64,000 nucleotides of DNA from Dethiobacter alkaliphilus AHT 1. GTDB taxonomy: Bacteria > Bacillota > Dethiobacteria > Dethiobacterales > Dethiobacteraceae. Each line of letters starts with the position of its first letter. Position 1 is the first letter of the stretch. Of this stretch, positions 16,014 through 26,300 are shown in pieces. The notes under the pieces are model-generated. The model was not told where the DNA came from and made no database searches. It worked only from the letters and a program-made list of their open reading frames with translations. Location of the stretch: NCBI RefSeq assembly GCF_000174415.1, contig NZ_ACJM01000001.1:364682-428681 (forward strand). Direction: 5' to 3'. The position numbers were made by a program, and so were the translations under genes.

Positions 16014-17471
16014 ATGTTAAAAGAATTCAAGCGCAACTTAAACGTTAATGAATTGGAAGGTTTCATGAACCAATTCAATCAGTCCTTAGATGAACTGGCC
16101 AGCGGTAAAGCAGAACATAAGCAGGTCCACCAGCTTATCCAATCATTACTTCATACACAAAATGAGGAAGGCTACTGGCCCCTGATCCCCAGCCCAAATG
16201 TAGACGGTGATATCAGAGTGGCCTACTGGTTTATGCCCACCTACATTGCCTCAGCCTTTCTCATGCACTACTACCTACAAGCCGATGCCAAGAACAAATC
16301 CCTGATTGAAGATGCTCTAATAAAAGGATTGCAGGCATCTACAAAAGGTAGCCTGAATGGGCACGGCCACGATGCTCTCCGCGGCAGAATCCAGGCAGTG
16401 GAAATATTTAAAAAGGGTAACGTGATAAAATTCCTAGAGCAATACCCCAATCTAGCCCCCGGTTTTACAACTCTTATATCTAAAATTGCAGAGGGTTTTA
16501 ACAATGCTTTAATGTCAGGTGAAACCAGAGGCGACTGGGGCGAAGAATACCAGGAAGACATAAAAAAAGCGCTTGCCGGCTTTCACCTGCAAGAAGGTAC
16601 ACTAATCTTTGTCTATGGCACCCTCCTAAAAGGCCGCAGCAACCACAACCGGTTTTTATCCACCGCCAAATTCCTGGGTGAAGGTGTCATCAATGGATTC
16701 ACGCTCCACCACCTGGGCTCTTATCCCGGCATTAAACGCAGCAAAAAAGGCCTTGTCAAAGGCGAAGTGTACAAAGTAGATGCCCAGACCCTTTCCCAGA
16801 TCGATATGCTTGAGGGCGAAGGAAGCCTCTATCTTCGCCAAACCACAGACGTAATCTGCGGCACCCAGCAGTTCTACAATGTGAGCACCTACATCTACAA
16901 CAATAGAGTCCCCAAAGACAGCACAATCCCCTTTGAAGCCCAAACCTGGGGCAAAGCCCCCGAGAAAGAATATGTTTGGTACGCCGGATTTGGCTCCAAC
17001 CTCCTGTACGAACGCTTCATGACCTACATCGAAGGCGGCACCAGCCGTTTCAACAATAGAAGCTACCCCGGCTGCACAGACAAAACCCCTCCCAAAGCCA
17101 GTCTCCCCATCACAATCCCCTACAAAATGTATTTCGGAAACAACAGCGGCTCCTGGAACAATGGCGGCGTTTCCTTCCTTGATCTAAACACTAAAGCCGA
17201 AACCTTAGGCAGAATGTATCTGATTACAAAAGAGCAGCTGAGAGAAGTGGGTATCCAGGAAAGCAACCGCCCCAACTGGTATAACCAAGCGGTGGAACTG
17301 GGTGAGCACAAAGGAATAAAGATAGTAACATTAACAAACAGCGGAAAACGGCCACAAAATGCTCCCGCAGACAACTACCTGAACGTGTTAAAAATGGGGC
17401 TCAAAGAAACCTACCCCACCATGACTGATTTTGAGATAATGAAGTATTTAGTAGCATGCGGATCCCAATAA
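16014..17471 (+). CDS. Protein with two gamma-glutamylcyclotransferase-like domains
   Basis: The protein has 485 residues. The N-terminal ~185 residues are helical and unrecognised. A GGCT/AIG2 domain begins near residue 198 with 'TLIFVYGTLLKGRSNHN' and includes 'GLVKGEVYKV' and 'IDMLEGEG', the usual substrate-loop and acidic positions. A second region from about 320 opens 'YVWYAGFGSNLLYERF', another GGCT-type 'Y.AyGSN' signature. The enzyme class acts on gamma-glutamyl amines or peptides. Two domains in one chain plus an extra N-terminal module is unusual. The start is set by CGGAGGGA 7 bases upstream. A hairpin lies downstream. Confidence 0.7.
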   Translation: MLKEFKRNLNVNELEGFMNQFNQSLDELASGKAEHKQVHQLIQSLLHTQNEEGYWPLIPSPNVDGDIRVAYWFMPTYIASAFLMHYYLQADAKNKSLIEDALIKGLQASTKGSLNGHGHDALRGRIQAVEIFKKGNVIKFLEQYPNLAPGFTTLISKIAEGFNNALMSGETRGDWGEEYQEDIKKALAGFHLQEGTLIFVYGTLLKGRSNHNRFLSTAKFLGEGVINGFTLHHLGSYPGIKRSKKGLVKGEVYKVDAQTLSQIDMLEGEGSLYLRQTTDVICGTQQFYNVSTYIYNNRVPKDSTIPFEAQTWGKAPEKEYVWYAGFGSNLLYERFMTYIEGGTSRFNNRSYPGCTDKTPPKASLPITIPYKMYFGNNSGSWNNGGVSFLDLNTKAETLGRMYLITKEQLREVGIQESNRPNWYNQAVELGEHKGIKIVTLTNSGKRPQNAPADNYLNVLKMGLKETYPTMTDFEIMKYLVACGSQ

Positions 17472-17506
17472 CGAAGGTTGCGAGTCCATGTTAACCGAAC
17501 TATAAA

Positions 17507-17544
17507 AAGCTGCTGCACTGCGATCACTCGTGGTGCAGCAGCTT
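17507..17544 (+). terminator. Hairpin after the GGCT-like gene
   Basis: AAGCTGCTGCAC pairs with GTGCAGCAGCTT, giving 12 pairs around a long loop. The tail is only weakly T-rich (cattagatttt). It probably terminates transcription between convergent genes. Confidence 0.6.
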
Positions 17545-17574
17545 CATTAGATTTTCAATGGAGGAGATATCAGT

Positions 17575-17600
17575 AATATATGGAATTAATACCATATATT
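17575..17600. repeat. Palindromic intergenic motif, copy 2 of 3
   Basis: AATATATGG and CCATATATT form a dyad around 'aattaata'. Related copies with the same 'ATATGGAATTAA' core and a shared upstream 'GAAATAG'-like stretch lie at about 14421-14453 and 19896-19934. They flank the group of genes between the two paralogous regulators and could be regulator binding sites. Confidence 0.45.
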
Positions 17601-18117
17601 AAATCTTACCCTGCTTCTTTAATAACCTATGCGTCCATTTTGCTGCCTCAAAATCACTCTCTAAATCAGGACCATACTCAGCCAATAAATCTTCAAAACT
17701 CCTGGAGGATTTCTCAACCGGAGTAAATACAGATGAACTAAACAATACCCCGGGAAACTCTTTAAGTTGCACCAGTGTAAACCAGTCAGCAGGCAAGGAT
17801 GTATCAATGGTATAGATCTTGCCTTTCACTAGCAGATTGCGGGCATTTTCCTCCAGGTTATTAGCTGCGGAGCCTGTATGCCCATCATGCATAACTTTAG
17901 TTCCCTCTTCAGCATAGATATTTATTGCCGTTTCGCTGGCCATCTCCAAAATCTCATAGAGCACTCTTAACTTCCGCCGCAGCTCCCCTGGAATATTGTC
18001 TTTTATCCCGCTTTTGCCATCAGGATATTTCTTCAAAGTAGGGGAGGCTTTCTTCGCCTGAAAATACAGATGTACCAAATACCCGTAAACAAACGCTAAA
18101 TCTTTTCTCTTCATCAT
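17599..18117 (-). CDS. Conserved-looking protein of unknown function
   Basis: The 172-residue protein is mostly helical and mixed charge. Its C-terminal part reads 'SRSFEDLLAEYGPDLESDFEAAKWTHRLL'. No recognised motif or membrane segment is present. Two adjacent ATGs (18117 and 18114) follow GGGGGT; either may be used. It lies 26 bases downstream of the phosphatase gene on the same strand and probably shares its transcript. Confidence 0.5.
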   Translation of the reverse strand: MMKRKDLAFVYGYLVHLYFQAKKASPTLKKYPDGKSGIKDNIPGELRRKLRVLYEILEMASETAINIYAEEGTKVMHDGHTGSAANNLEENARNLLVKGKIYTIDTSLPADWFTLVQLKEFPGVLFSSSVFTPVEKSSRSFEDLLAEYGPDLESDFEAAKWTHRLLKKQGKI

Positions 18118-18143
18118 AATACATACCCCCTAATTATTTTCTC

Positions 18144-18803
18144 TTACGCAGCTTCAGCTCTAACCTGGTGAACCTTTTTAAGCTCTCCCTCAACCAACTC
18201 CACAGCACTTAAACAACCTCCAAAATAACATCCGGTATCGATACCAATGCGCCCTTGATATACAAACGGCTGGCTCAAGCCGGTAATAAAAAGCGATGAC
18301 GTATGCCCAAAGATAACCGGCTTTTCTTCAGCCACAGGATTCAAATAAAACTCCTCACGAATCCACAACAAATCATGATCTCGTTGCTCAGCCAACCGAA
18401 CCCCTGACCGGATACCCGCATGAACATAAATGAAGTGCTCATCCTCAAAGTAAGTACGCAGGCTCTTAAAAAAGTCCAAATAGTTTACAAGGTTATCACC
18501 ATTTCTGTGGAAGTCGTGAATAGTTTCATCACCACCGTTGTAAAAAAAGCTGCTGCCAGTGCCCTCACAATAATTAATCGCCATCTGTTCATGATTGCCC
18601 CTTAAAAGCACCACATGGTCCTTACCAAACTTCTGCTCAAGCTCCATAATCTTCTGTACCACCAGGTAGCTGTCAGGTCCCCGGTCAATATAATCACCCA
18701 ACATAACTAAACGGTCACACCTCAGATCAAGCTCAATCACATCCAGCAGACTCTCCAGTTCCTTAAAAAAACCGTGTACATCACTAATCACAAATGTTTT
18801 CAT
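18144..18803 (-). CDS. Calcineurin-like metallophosphoesterase (ApaH/PrpA-like phosphatase)
   Basis: The 219-residue protein has the complete metallophosphatase signature: DVHG at 8-11, GDYIDRG at 36-42, GNHE at 69-72, and later histidines in 'VHAGIR' and 'FGHTSS'. 'GIDTGCYFGG' near the C-terminus is typical of the bis(5'-nucleosyl)-tetraphosphatase and serine/threonine phosphatase group. It would hydrolyse phosphoproteins or dinucleoside polyphosphates using a two-metal centre. The ribosome site CAAGGGGGATG precedes the ATG. It is divergent from the regulator at 18905. Confidence 0.85.
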   Translation of the reverse strand: MKTFVISDVHGFFKELESLLDVIELDLRCDRLVMLGDYIDRGPDSYLVVQKIMELEQKFGKDHVVLLRGNHEQMAINYCEGTGSSFFYNGGDETIHDFHRNGDNLVNYLDFFKSLRTYFEDEHFIYVHAGIRSGVRLAEQRDHDLLWIREEFYLNPVAEEKPVIFGHTSSLFITGLSQPFVYQGRIGIDTGCYFGGCLSAVELVEGELKKVHQVRAEAA

Positions 18804-18904
18804 TTGTTCATCCCCCTTGAGTGTGTTTTCTTGACTTAATTATAGAATCAACACAGAGAAACTACGATGAAGCCCAGCTTCATATTCAGATAAGGAGGGA
18901 CAAG

Positions 18905-19897
18905 ATGCAACTGCTTGATGCAATCACAAACACAGCCAATTTTTATCACCACACCCGCAAAACCAAAGAAGACTACGTCAACACAGTGACCCACTTCTTT
19001 GAGAACTACTACGGCGGCAAAGACAATCAAAACCCCACGATCTTAGATAAATCAATCCAGGACATAAAAAAAGACCAGAACAATTTTGCTCTGGACATCC
19101 AAGAAGGCTTAAAATCCTATCCCAACGATAAGTACACCCTGACCTGCAGGCTAGAGCAACTCATCTTCTACCTAAACCTCAAAAACAACTTCACTCTAAC
19201 AGACACACTCCTTGAGAACTTCAAACACAAAGATAAAAACGAGCGCCTGCTAAAGATCCTAAAATACCTCCACACCGGTGAAAAAAGCCGCCAGGACATA
19301 GCCGAAAACTTCGGAATATCCGACAGGGCACTGGCAAGCGACCTAAAAACCCTCCAAGACGGCTTTGACTTTATGGGCAGTAACATGCAAATCCGCAAAC
19401 TGGAGCGAGGAAAGAACACCTACACCTCCATGATCCACCCCATATTCCTGGCCCTAAACACCGAAGAAATCTACTCCATGACCGTAGGCTTAAAACTACT
19501 AAGCTACGGCACAGTCTTCGAAGAATCCATGAACCGCGTAGCCGATAAAATCTACAAACAGCTCTCCGACCACGCAACCCAAATAGCAGACAGCCACACC
19601 GACGGTGAAAAGGTAACCTTCAACGACGGCACTCTGGACTTCATCGGTACATACTCATTAATGCAACAAAGCAGAACGCCATTTGCCTACTACCTAAAAG
19701 AGCCTATACCCTGTAAGGTAACATACCTGCAAAACGGGAAAGAGGCTGAAGTAATTGGAACTCTTCATTTAGATGAGGGCGGATATGATAGGGTTGTTGT
19801 TCAAGCGGATGGTGTGGGTATAGATGTGTATATGGATGATGTAGTCAATATCTGTAGAGCAGCAGATCATTATCCGATGAAGTATAAAAATAAATGA
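18905..19897 (+). CDS. HTH transcriptional regulator, WYL-like, paralogue of 14899-15924
   Basis: The protein has 330 residues. The HTH near residues 120-150 reads 'GEKSRQDIAENFGISDRALASDLKTL'. The C-terminal part carries a WYL-like beta domain ('PCKVTYLQNGKEAEVIGTLHLDEGGYDRVVVQADG'). The ATG at 18905 is chosen because AAGGAGGGA lies 6 bases upstream; a longer frame to 18821 lacks a site. It diverges from the phosphatase gene and could control it and the neighbouring genes. A copy of the palindromic motif lies directly downstream. Confidence 0.6.
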   Translation: MQLLDAITNTANFYHHTRKTKEDYVNTVTHFFENYYGGKDNQNPTILDKSIQDIKKDQNNFALDIQEGLKSYPNDKYTLTCRLEQLIFYLNLKNNFTLTDTLLENFKHKDKNERLLKILKYLHTGEKSRQDIAENFGISDRALASDLKTLQDGFDFMGSNMQIRKLERGKNTYTSMIHPIFLALNTEEIYSMTVGLKLLSYGTVFEESMNRVADKIYKQLSDHATQIADSHTDGEKVTFNDGTLDFIGTYSLMQQSRTPFAYYLKEPIPCKVTYLQNGKEAEVIGTLHLDEGGYDRVVVQADGVGIDVYMDDVVNICRAADHYPMKYKNK

Positions 19898-19934
19898 AAG
19901 GAAATAGTAGGCAACATATGGAATTAATACCATA
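19896..19934. repeat. Palindromic intergenic motif, copy 3 of 3
   Basis: This copy comprises 'gaaaggaaatagtag' followed by the TATGG-aattaata-CCATA dyad just after the regulator stop. It is similar to 14421-14453 and 17575-17600. Confidence 0.45.
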
Positions 19935-20147
19935 ACTTATTTCTTGCGCTTATAAATTTCTGCATTTTTGTTCTGTTCTTTAACCTGACTAACTATATTG
20001 ACATCATAAAAAAAAATTCTACATATACGTTTGCTTTTTATGATAAAAGGTGTGGACGGGTTACTCCAAAACCGACCTGGTTCGGGATTTCGTTGCTGGT
20101 AAAAACATAGCCTATTATTTGAATTATAGAACAAGGGGGAAACAAAG

Positions 20148-21290
20148 GTGCAGACTATTGATTCTTGGATTGTATTAGGTGGCAATCAGCTAGCAAAAAA
20201 GCTTGATAAATCAGCTTTTGTTTTTAGAAGTATTATAGTTCCTCTTGAAGTTCAAGACTTTTTTCACATTACACGAGCTAAAGCTAAGTACCCAAAGCAC
20301 ATTAAGTTAATGTTAAATAACACAGCCTTCGATGCTTTTTTAGAAATTTCTAATGGCACCGAAATCAGACTGTTTTGGTCCCTAAGTTTTGCTGATTTAT
20401 TAAGAAAAAACTTTCCAAGCTTCTATAGCAATGCAGATAAAGGGAGAAAGATAGAAGGGCCATATATGATATTTTATAAAAGCGAAGATATTGATGCCTT
20501 TCAAGTTAGCTTTAAAGACGAGATAAAATCTTCCAACAATAGAGAAAAGTATACAATAAAAGCTGCACGCAAAGCATTGTGTCAGCAGTTACGTATAGAA
20601 TACGGTTGGAAAGAATTAGAGTTGAATGATACATGGATAGAGTCACAAAGTATAAGAGTGGCTACACTTTTTTCTCGTGATGAAGGAAATCAGTGGACTT
20701 ATGGATTGCCACATCATTATCTTTCTTGGGATATATATACTGCTTTTATTTTGGAGCATGAAAATGTTTATAATTATTTATTATTAAAGCCGGAAGAATT
20801 AAAAACTCTAGTGAAACGATGTAATGTTGGTTCCCGTTTTATTTTTACAATAGTCAAAGAAGAAAACACATATAGTTTTCAACAGTATCCAGAATTCAAT
20901 ATTAGTAATAAAGTCAAGAGTATTGATCCAAAACAGAGCAAAACAGATTTTAGTCAAGAAGCTAAGAGTGATTTTTCTGTGAAAAACCCGAGAATTGAAA
21001 TAATACTAGACAATAAGGTTACAGAAAAAAAAGAAACGAGTAATGAGATACTAGATGAGGACAAAACCTTATCCATTAAACATTTCGACAAAATTGATAA
21101 TGTTATTAGTAACTTAATAGATGATTTTAGTAATATGAAATCAGCTCTTAAAAAAGAAATTTCTGAAACACTTATGACTGATAATTTCGACCGAGCAAAA
21201 TCATCAGTTAACCAAGTACAGTCAATAGATCTAATTTACTCTAAACTTCTGGAAGTTAATGATATGTGGAATAAATTAAAAAATAGTTAG
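20148..21290 (+). CDS. Unknown protein sharing a domain with its neighbour at 21528
   Basis: The 380-residue protein has no membrane segment. A domain at about residues 160-245 ('WIESQSIRVATLFSRDEGNQ', 'DIYTAFILEHENVYNYLLLKPEELKTLVKRC') is repeated in the next gene. An acidic/Lys-rich linker follows, then a predicted coiled coil at the C-terminus ('IDNVISNLIDDFSNMKSALKKEI'). GTG at 20148 follows AAGGGGGAA. It is AT-rich like the operon that begins 1.2 kb downstream, so both may belong to the same island. The function is not recognised. Confidence 0.55.
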   Translation: MQTIDSWIVLGGNQLAKKLDKSAFVFRSIIVPLEVQDFFHITRAKAKYPKHIKLMLNNTAFDAFLEISNGTEIRLFWSLSFADLLRKNFPSFYSNADKGRKIEGPYMIFYKSEDIDAFQVSFKDEIKSSNNREKYTIKAARKALCQQLRIEYGWKELELNDTWIESQSIRVATLFSRDEGNQWTYGLPHHYLSWDIYTAFILEHENVYNYLLLKPEELKTLVKRCNVGSRFIFTIVKEENTYSFQQYPEFNISNKVKSIDPKQSKTDFSQEAKSDFSVKNPRIEIILDNKVTEKKETSNEILDEDKTLSIKHFDKIDNVISNLIDDFSNMKSALKKEISETLMTDNFDRAKSSVNQVQSIDLIYSKLLEVNDMWNKLKNS

Positions 21291-21351
21291 GATTAATCTG
21301 TTAATTTGCAATGACAGAAATAGCTTGGTCTTATTACGGCTCTACTCTATT

Positions 21352-21453
21352 ATGATACTCATTGACCTTGACCCAAAATACCTACGCTCGCAAGTGGAAG
21401 AATACCTGGGCCTTTCTTTGGGACTGACAAAACAAGGCATTCTAAAAGAATAG
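21352..21453 (+). pseudogene. Possible 3' gene remnant
   Basis: A 33-codon frame reads 'MILIDLDPKYLRSQVEEYLG' and onwards to a TAG at 21451. It is protein-like but has no ribosome site, and its family is not recognised. It is probably the tail of a gene lost when the flanking pair arose. Confidence 0.25.
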
Positions 21454-21527
21454 AACTTTACTTAAATATACTAAACACCCAATGAAAGACAGATATGATC
21501 AATCTCCCGGGAAAAAGGAGTGGTACT

Positions 21528-22301
21528 ATGGGTAAGAGGACTACAGGGATTCACTTACGTGAAGTACTTAGCGAACAGCTTTCTACTGCTAAATCCTGGG
21601 GTCAAGGAATTATTGTGGATAGAAAATGGATTCACTTTGAAAATGGAGTAAAAGTGGTAGCATTGTTTTCAAGTTTTATTCCTGGCTCTTCGAAATGGTG
21701 GTACGGAATCTCAGAAAAAGATTATAGAAATGACCCCATTTATGTTGCTTTTATTATGCATGAAGAAAATAGAGACTCATATTTATTGCTTGAACCAAAC
21801 GAGGTTAAAAATTTGCTTATGAGGTGTTCAATGGACAAGAAGAAAGAGAAAAAAATCAACTTAATAAAGCGAGATGAAAAAATATTTCTAAGGGAATTGC
21901 CCGAGCTTACAGTTGATGAAAATATTAAACCACTCAAAGTTAATTGTACTGATACAGAAAAATTTCAACCCATTGAAAACGAAAGAACAAGCATGCCATC
22001 GGAACAGAGTGAAGAAGACTCTTTTAACGATATTTTAAAAGATATTTTATATGAAGACAGTGCTTCTATTAATAACAACACTATCTCAACATTAATTAAT
22101 AATCTCGAAATAGAAATAATAAAACGGTTCAAACTTGAAAAAGAAAAGGCCCTTTTAGCAAATTCAGAAGAAGATTATGATGAGCTTGATAGGTTAATAC
22201 AAATATCAAAAAAACTTGCTGTAATGAAAAATAACGTAAATACTATCAAAAAGGACTGGGAGTTCGTTCTAAAAAATAACAAGCAAAAACAACCAAAGTG
22301 A
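21528..22301 (+). CDS. Unknown protein, partial paralogue of 20148-21290
   Basis: The 257-residue protein has an N-terminal domain of about 110 residues ('WIHFENGVKVVALFSSFIPG', 'DPIYVAFIMHEENRDSYLLLEPNEVKNLLMRC') that aligns with the middle of the upstream gene. A long charged, probably coiled-coil C-terminus follows. ATG at 21528 is chosen because AAAGGAG precedes it by 7 bases; an ATG 11 codons earlier has no site. The gene lies 169 bases before the large operon and may be an accessory or sensor for it. The function is unknown. Confidence 0.55.
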   Translation: MGKRTTGIHLREVLSEQLSTAKSWGQGIIVDRKWIHFENGVKVVALFSSFIPGSSKWWYGISEKDYRNDPIYVAFIMHEENRDSYLLLEPNEVKNLLMRCSMDKKKEKKINLIKRDEKIFLRELPELTVDENIKPLKVNCTDTEKFQPIENERTSMPSEQSEEDSFNDILKDILYEDSASINNNTISTLINNLEIEIIKRFKLEKEKALLANSEEDYDELDRLIQISKKLAVMKNNVNTIKKDWEFVLKNNKQKQPK

Positions 22302-22470
22302 TTTGTAAAACAAGAGGTCTACATTTAGGTTTTTCTGCCGGGAGGTATATAAACGGTTTTGTCGAAATAGGTGATTGATTGTTTTGTAGAGTGTTTTTAA
22401 GAGACACGCTTGTGTCCAGAATAAACGTTATACTTAAATTAATTGCTTTACATATAGAGAGGAGAAATCC

Positions 22471-23376
22471 ATGCAAATGTCTCAGCCTACAAGCAAATCT
22501 GCAAATAGTGTTACCTTCAAATTCGCAGGACATGAGACCTTTACTTTTCGGTACGGGTGGTTAAAAAAAGCTGTAGATGGTATAGGCTCAGATCCAAAAG
22601 TGTTTAAAAGGGATGATGCTATTGTTGAATTTGGTGTAGGAAAAAATATGGTGCAAAGTATTAAGTTTTGGGGGCTTGCTACTCAGGTTCTTGAAGAGGA
22701 GAACAAGGAACTTAAAGTATCAAATTTTGGTCATAAATTACTAAACCAATGGGATCCTTTTTTAGAGGATCCTGCTTCACTTTGGCTAACACATTGGTTG
22801 TTAGCAACAAACCCCTCTAGAGCAGCTGTTTGGTACTTGGCGTTTAATAAATACCCAAGACCAGATTTTACAAAAGATCAGATTCTTGAATTCATTGTAG
22901 ATTATGCTGATCGCCACAGCATTAAAATTAAGGGAACAACAATTGGTCGTGATGTCGATTGTTTCATACGTACTTATTTGCCGGTGCAGAAAGCAAAGAC
23001 GAGCGTTGAAGACAAGTTTAGTTGCCCGCTTAATGAGCTAGAATTGTTAAGTAAATTACGTGATAACGACAGTTATCAGTTTAACATTGGCCCTAAGCCA
23101 TCATTGCCATCTGAAGTCATAGGATATGCTCTTTTAACTTACATAAAGTTAGAGCAAAGTAGGCGAAAGACAATTTCTATTAGTGATTGTTTGTACAGAG
23201 CAGGAAGTCCAGGACAAGTCTTTAAGTTGGATGAAAACTCTCTTGTCGAGTATGTAGAACAGTTGCAGAAATCTACTGCTGGAAGTATCGAATTAGATGA
23301 AACCGCGGGATTAAAGCAGGTTTATGCTAAAAATGAACTTGACCCCGAGTCACTTTTAGAAACTTACTATGGTTAA
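22471..23376 (+). CDS. DUF4007 family protein (first of two)
   Basis: The 301-residue protein matches the DUF4007 pattern: 'FAGHETFTFRYGWLKK', 'DDAIVEFGVGKNMVQSIKFW', 'DPFLEDPASLWLTHWLLATN' and 'AVWYLAFNKY'. In other genomes this family is repeatedly found beside PAPS-reductase-like proteins and large ATPases in DNA-modification or defence loci; its biochemical role is not established. A helical DNA-binding or target-recognition role is my inference. The start is fixed by GAGAGGAGAAATCC. It opens the nine-gene operon, and the next start lies 10 bases after its stop. Confidence 0.85.
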   Translation: MQMSQPTSKSANSVTFKFAGHETFTFRYGWLKKAVDGIGSDPKVFKRDDAIVEFGVGKNMVQSIKFWGLATQVLEEENKELKVSNFGHKLLNQWDPFLEDPASLWLTHWLLATNPSRAAVWYLAFNKYPRPDFTKDQILEFIVDYADRHSIKIKGTTIGRDVDCFIRTYLPVQKAKTSVEDKFSCPLNELELLSKLRDNDSYQFNIGPKPSLPSEVIGYALLTYIKLEQSRRKTISISDCLYRAGSPGQVFKLDENSLVEYVEQLQKSTAGSIELDETAGLKQVYAKNELDPESLLETYYG

Positions 23377-23386
23377 GGAGCTTGTT

Positions 23387-26300
23387 ATGACTAATATAAA
23401 CAATAGTGCTGTGAAGAATATGGAGCGACCAAAAAGGTTCTTTCGTTCAATTCGTTTAGACAGCGATATAAATGACATAAACAACCTTAGTGGTTATTCA
23501 CTTACAAACCATGTCCTTTATGTGCTAGGACGCATTGAAGAGGGGGTAAATGATCACGCCAAAGAACGAGCATTTACATTAACCGGACCATACGGGAGCG
23601 GAAAGTCAGCGTTTGCTCTATTTCTATGTCATCTGTTAAACAATAAAAGTTACGATGGTTCGAATATAGCTTTTGATCTATTGAAAAATCAAGATTTACG
23701 GCTATCCGAAAACTACGCAAACACTCTTGATGGCAATGGTTTATACCCTGTTGTTCTAACATTGAGGAGAGCTCCTTTAAGTTATTCTATTTTAGAAGGG
23801 CTTGTTTTTGCTTTACACAAAGTTCGGCAGTCAAAGAGCGTGCGCAATCTTATTGTTGAAATTAAAAACGATTTATCGCACGCTAACCTTTCCGGCGAAA
23901 TAATTAAAGCACGAATTGCTGCTTTCATTGATGTTTTGCCTAAGCATTACAAGGGAATGGTACTGGTTCTAGATGAACTAGGAAAAGCACTTGAATATGC
24001 TGCGCGTTATACCGGTGAAGATGTCTACTTACTACAAGAGTTAGCAGAGTTTGCTTCACGTAGTGGAGACAAACCATTTCTGTTGTTCGGAATCCTCCAC
24101 CAGTCTTTCGAACAGTATGGAGAATATTTAGATCATGCTGCTCGTCAAGAGTGGGCGAAAATACAAGGAAGATTTTGCGACATTGCTTTCATAGAGCCAC
24201 CAGAACAGCAAATTCGTTTAGCTGTCCAGGCCATTTCTTCTCTTGAAATAGATATACACGCGGATGAGAAAGAAAGAGCATCTAGTGTTTCACGTAAGTT
24301 GATCGAGAAGGGATATATACCCAGTGGATTAAAGCCAAGAGAAGTACAGGATATAGCGTCTAGTTCTTACCCATTGCATCTAACTGTTCTATTTGCGCTT
24401 CCACATCTTTTTAAGCGTTTTGCTCAAAATGAACGGTCTCTATTTGCGTACCTTTTAAGTAAGGAAACTTTTGGCTTGCAAGAACAGTTAGCTAAAAGCA
24501 GTGGAGACTTTATCCGTCTCCCGAATCTTTTTGATTACTTCCACGCTAATATTAGTAATAATATTACAAAACAAGCTTATAGCAGACGCTGGATTGAAGT
24601 AGCTGATGCTCTCGAGAGAACACCAGATTTAACCTCCGAAGAGGTGAGCGTGCTCAAGACAATCGGCTTGTTAGGTATTTTAGGTGAAATTAGCTTTATG
24701 AGTGCAACTCGTGAGTTTATCAGCATAGCTTTATCTGATGAGATTCAAGATAAAACTATTGAAGAATGTTTAGCATCACTTCAGAAAAGATCTTTAATTG
24801 TTTTTCGTCGCTATAATAACACATATAAAATATGGGAAGGTAGCGATGTAGATATTGAAGCACGCCTTGAAGATGGCCGTAGAAACACGCAGGGGTTACT
24901 TTTAGCTGATGACCTTCAAAAGTTTCTGCCTAAGCGTCCTTTGGTAGCAAGGAGACATAGCCACGAAAAAGGTGCTATGCGCTATTTCGAGCTTCGCTAT
25001 ATTGACTCAATGGTTCAAGCAAAGCATCTGTTACCTTCAGAGGGGATAGACGGTGTTATTGTTTGTTGTCTGCCAAGCATGCGTGATCAAATTGATACTT
25101 TTGTTAACTGGGTAAAGAATGAAGAGATTTGCCAGCTCAAAAATGTTTTGATAGTGGTTCCTCAACAAATAGGAACTTTGAGGGATGCTGCTTCTGAACT
25201 AAGAGCTATTCACTGGGTTTGGCAAAATACTCCTGAGCTGCGTGATGACCGTATCGCACGCCGTGAGCTAGCAGAACGTAATACTTTGATTGAACAAATG
25301 CTGACACAAGCAGTACAACATATTTTAGATCCTAGACCAGAGCCTAATGGCTCCAATGCTGCATGGTATTATATGGGCGAAATAGAGAAAGTGGAATCAT
25401 TGCGTGGCATCTCAGAGTTACTATCACGAGTTATGGATAAAGTGTATAGCGATTCTCCCACCATAAAAAACGAGTTGATAAACAGACGCGGTATTTCAGC
25501 TGCTGCTGCCGCCGCTCGTCGTAACCTGGTAGAACGGATGCTCTCTAATGAAAATGAACTGTTACTAGGAATGGAAGGTTACCCCCCTGAACGTAGTATT
25601 TATGAATCAGTGTTAAAAGCATCTGGAATTCATCAACCTGGGGATCAATGCTGGAATCTTCCTTCTGCAAACGATTCTCTAAATCTATACCCAGCCTTTA
25701 AACGCATGGAAGAACTAGTTTTTAGTTCTTTAGATGAACCTTATTCTATAGAAAAGCTGCTAAAAGATCTGTCTGGCCCCCCAATCGGTGTTATGCCCGG
25801 CGTTTTCCCCGTTTTACTAGTAGCATTTATGTTATCTTTTCCTGATGAAATCAGTCTCTACCGCGAAGGTGTTTTTATCCCAGAACCTAATATAGCAGAT
25901 TTTGAAGTGTTAATGCGTCGCCCCGAATTATATGCAGTTGCAGGTAGCCGTCTTGAGGGTGAGCGCATGTTGGTGGTTCAACGTATCGCTAATAGTCTTA
26001 GAGTTAGGCCGACAACTTTATCTGTCGCTCGGGCTTTGATAGGTATGCTCAAGTCGCTACCCGACCACGCTTGGCGTACTCGTAAGTTGCCCGGGGAGGT
26101 TTTAAAACTCCGCACCGCTATTGAGCAAGCACGCTCCCCTGAAAAACTACTTTTTGTCGATATCCCTGAAGCAGTAGGCGAAGAGCCTTTTACAGACCAG
26201 CCTGTGGATTCCAATGAGCACATCATTAGATTCTTCAATAAATTAAATGAAGCTATCACATCGTGGAGAGAAGTTACGGACACTCACATAGCTAAGGCAA

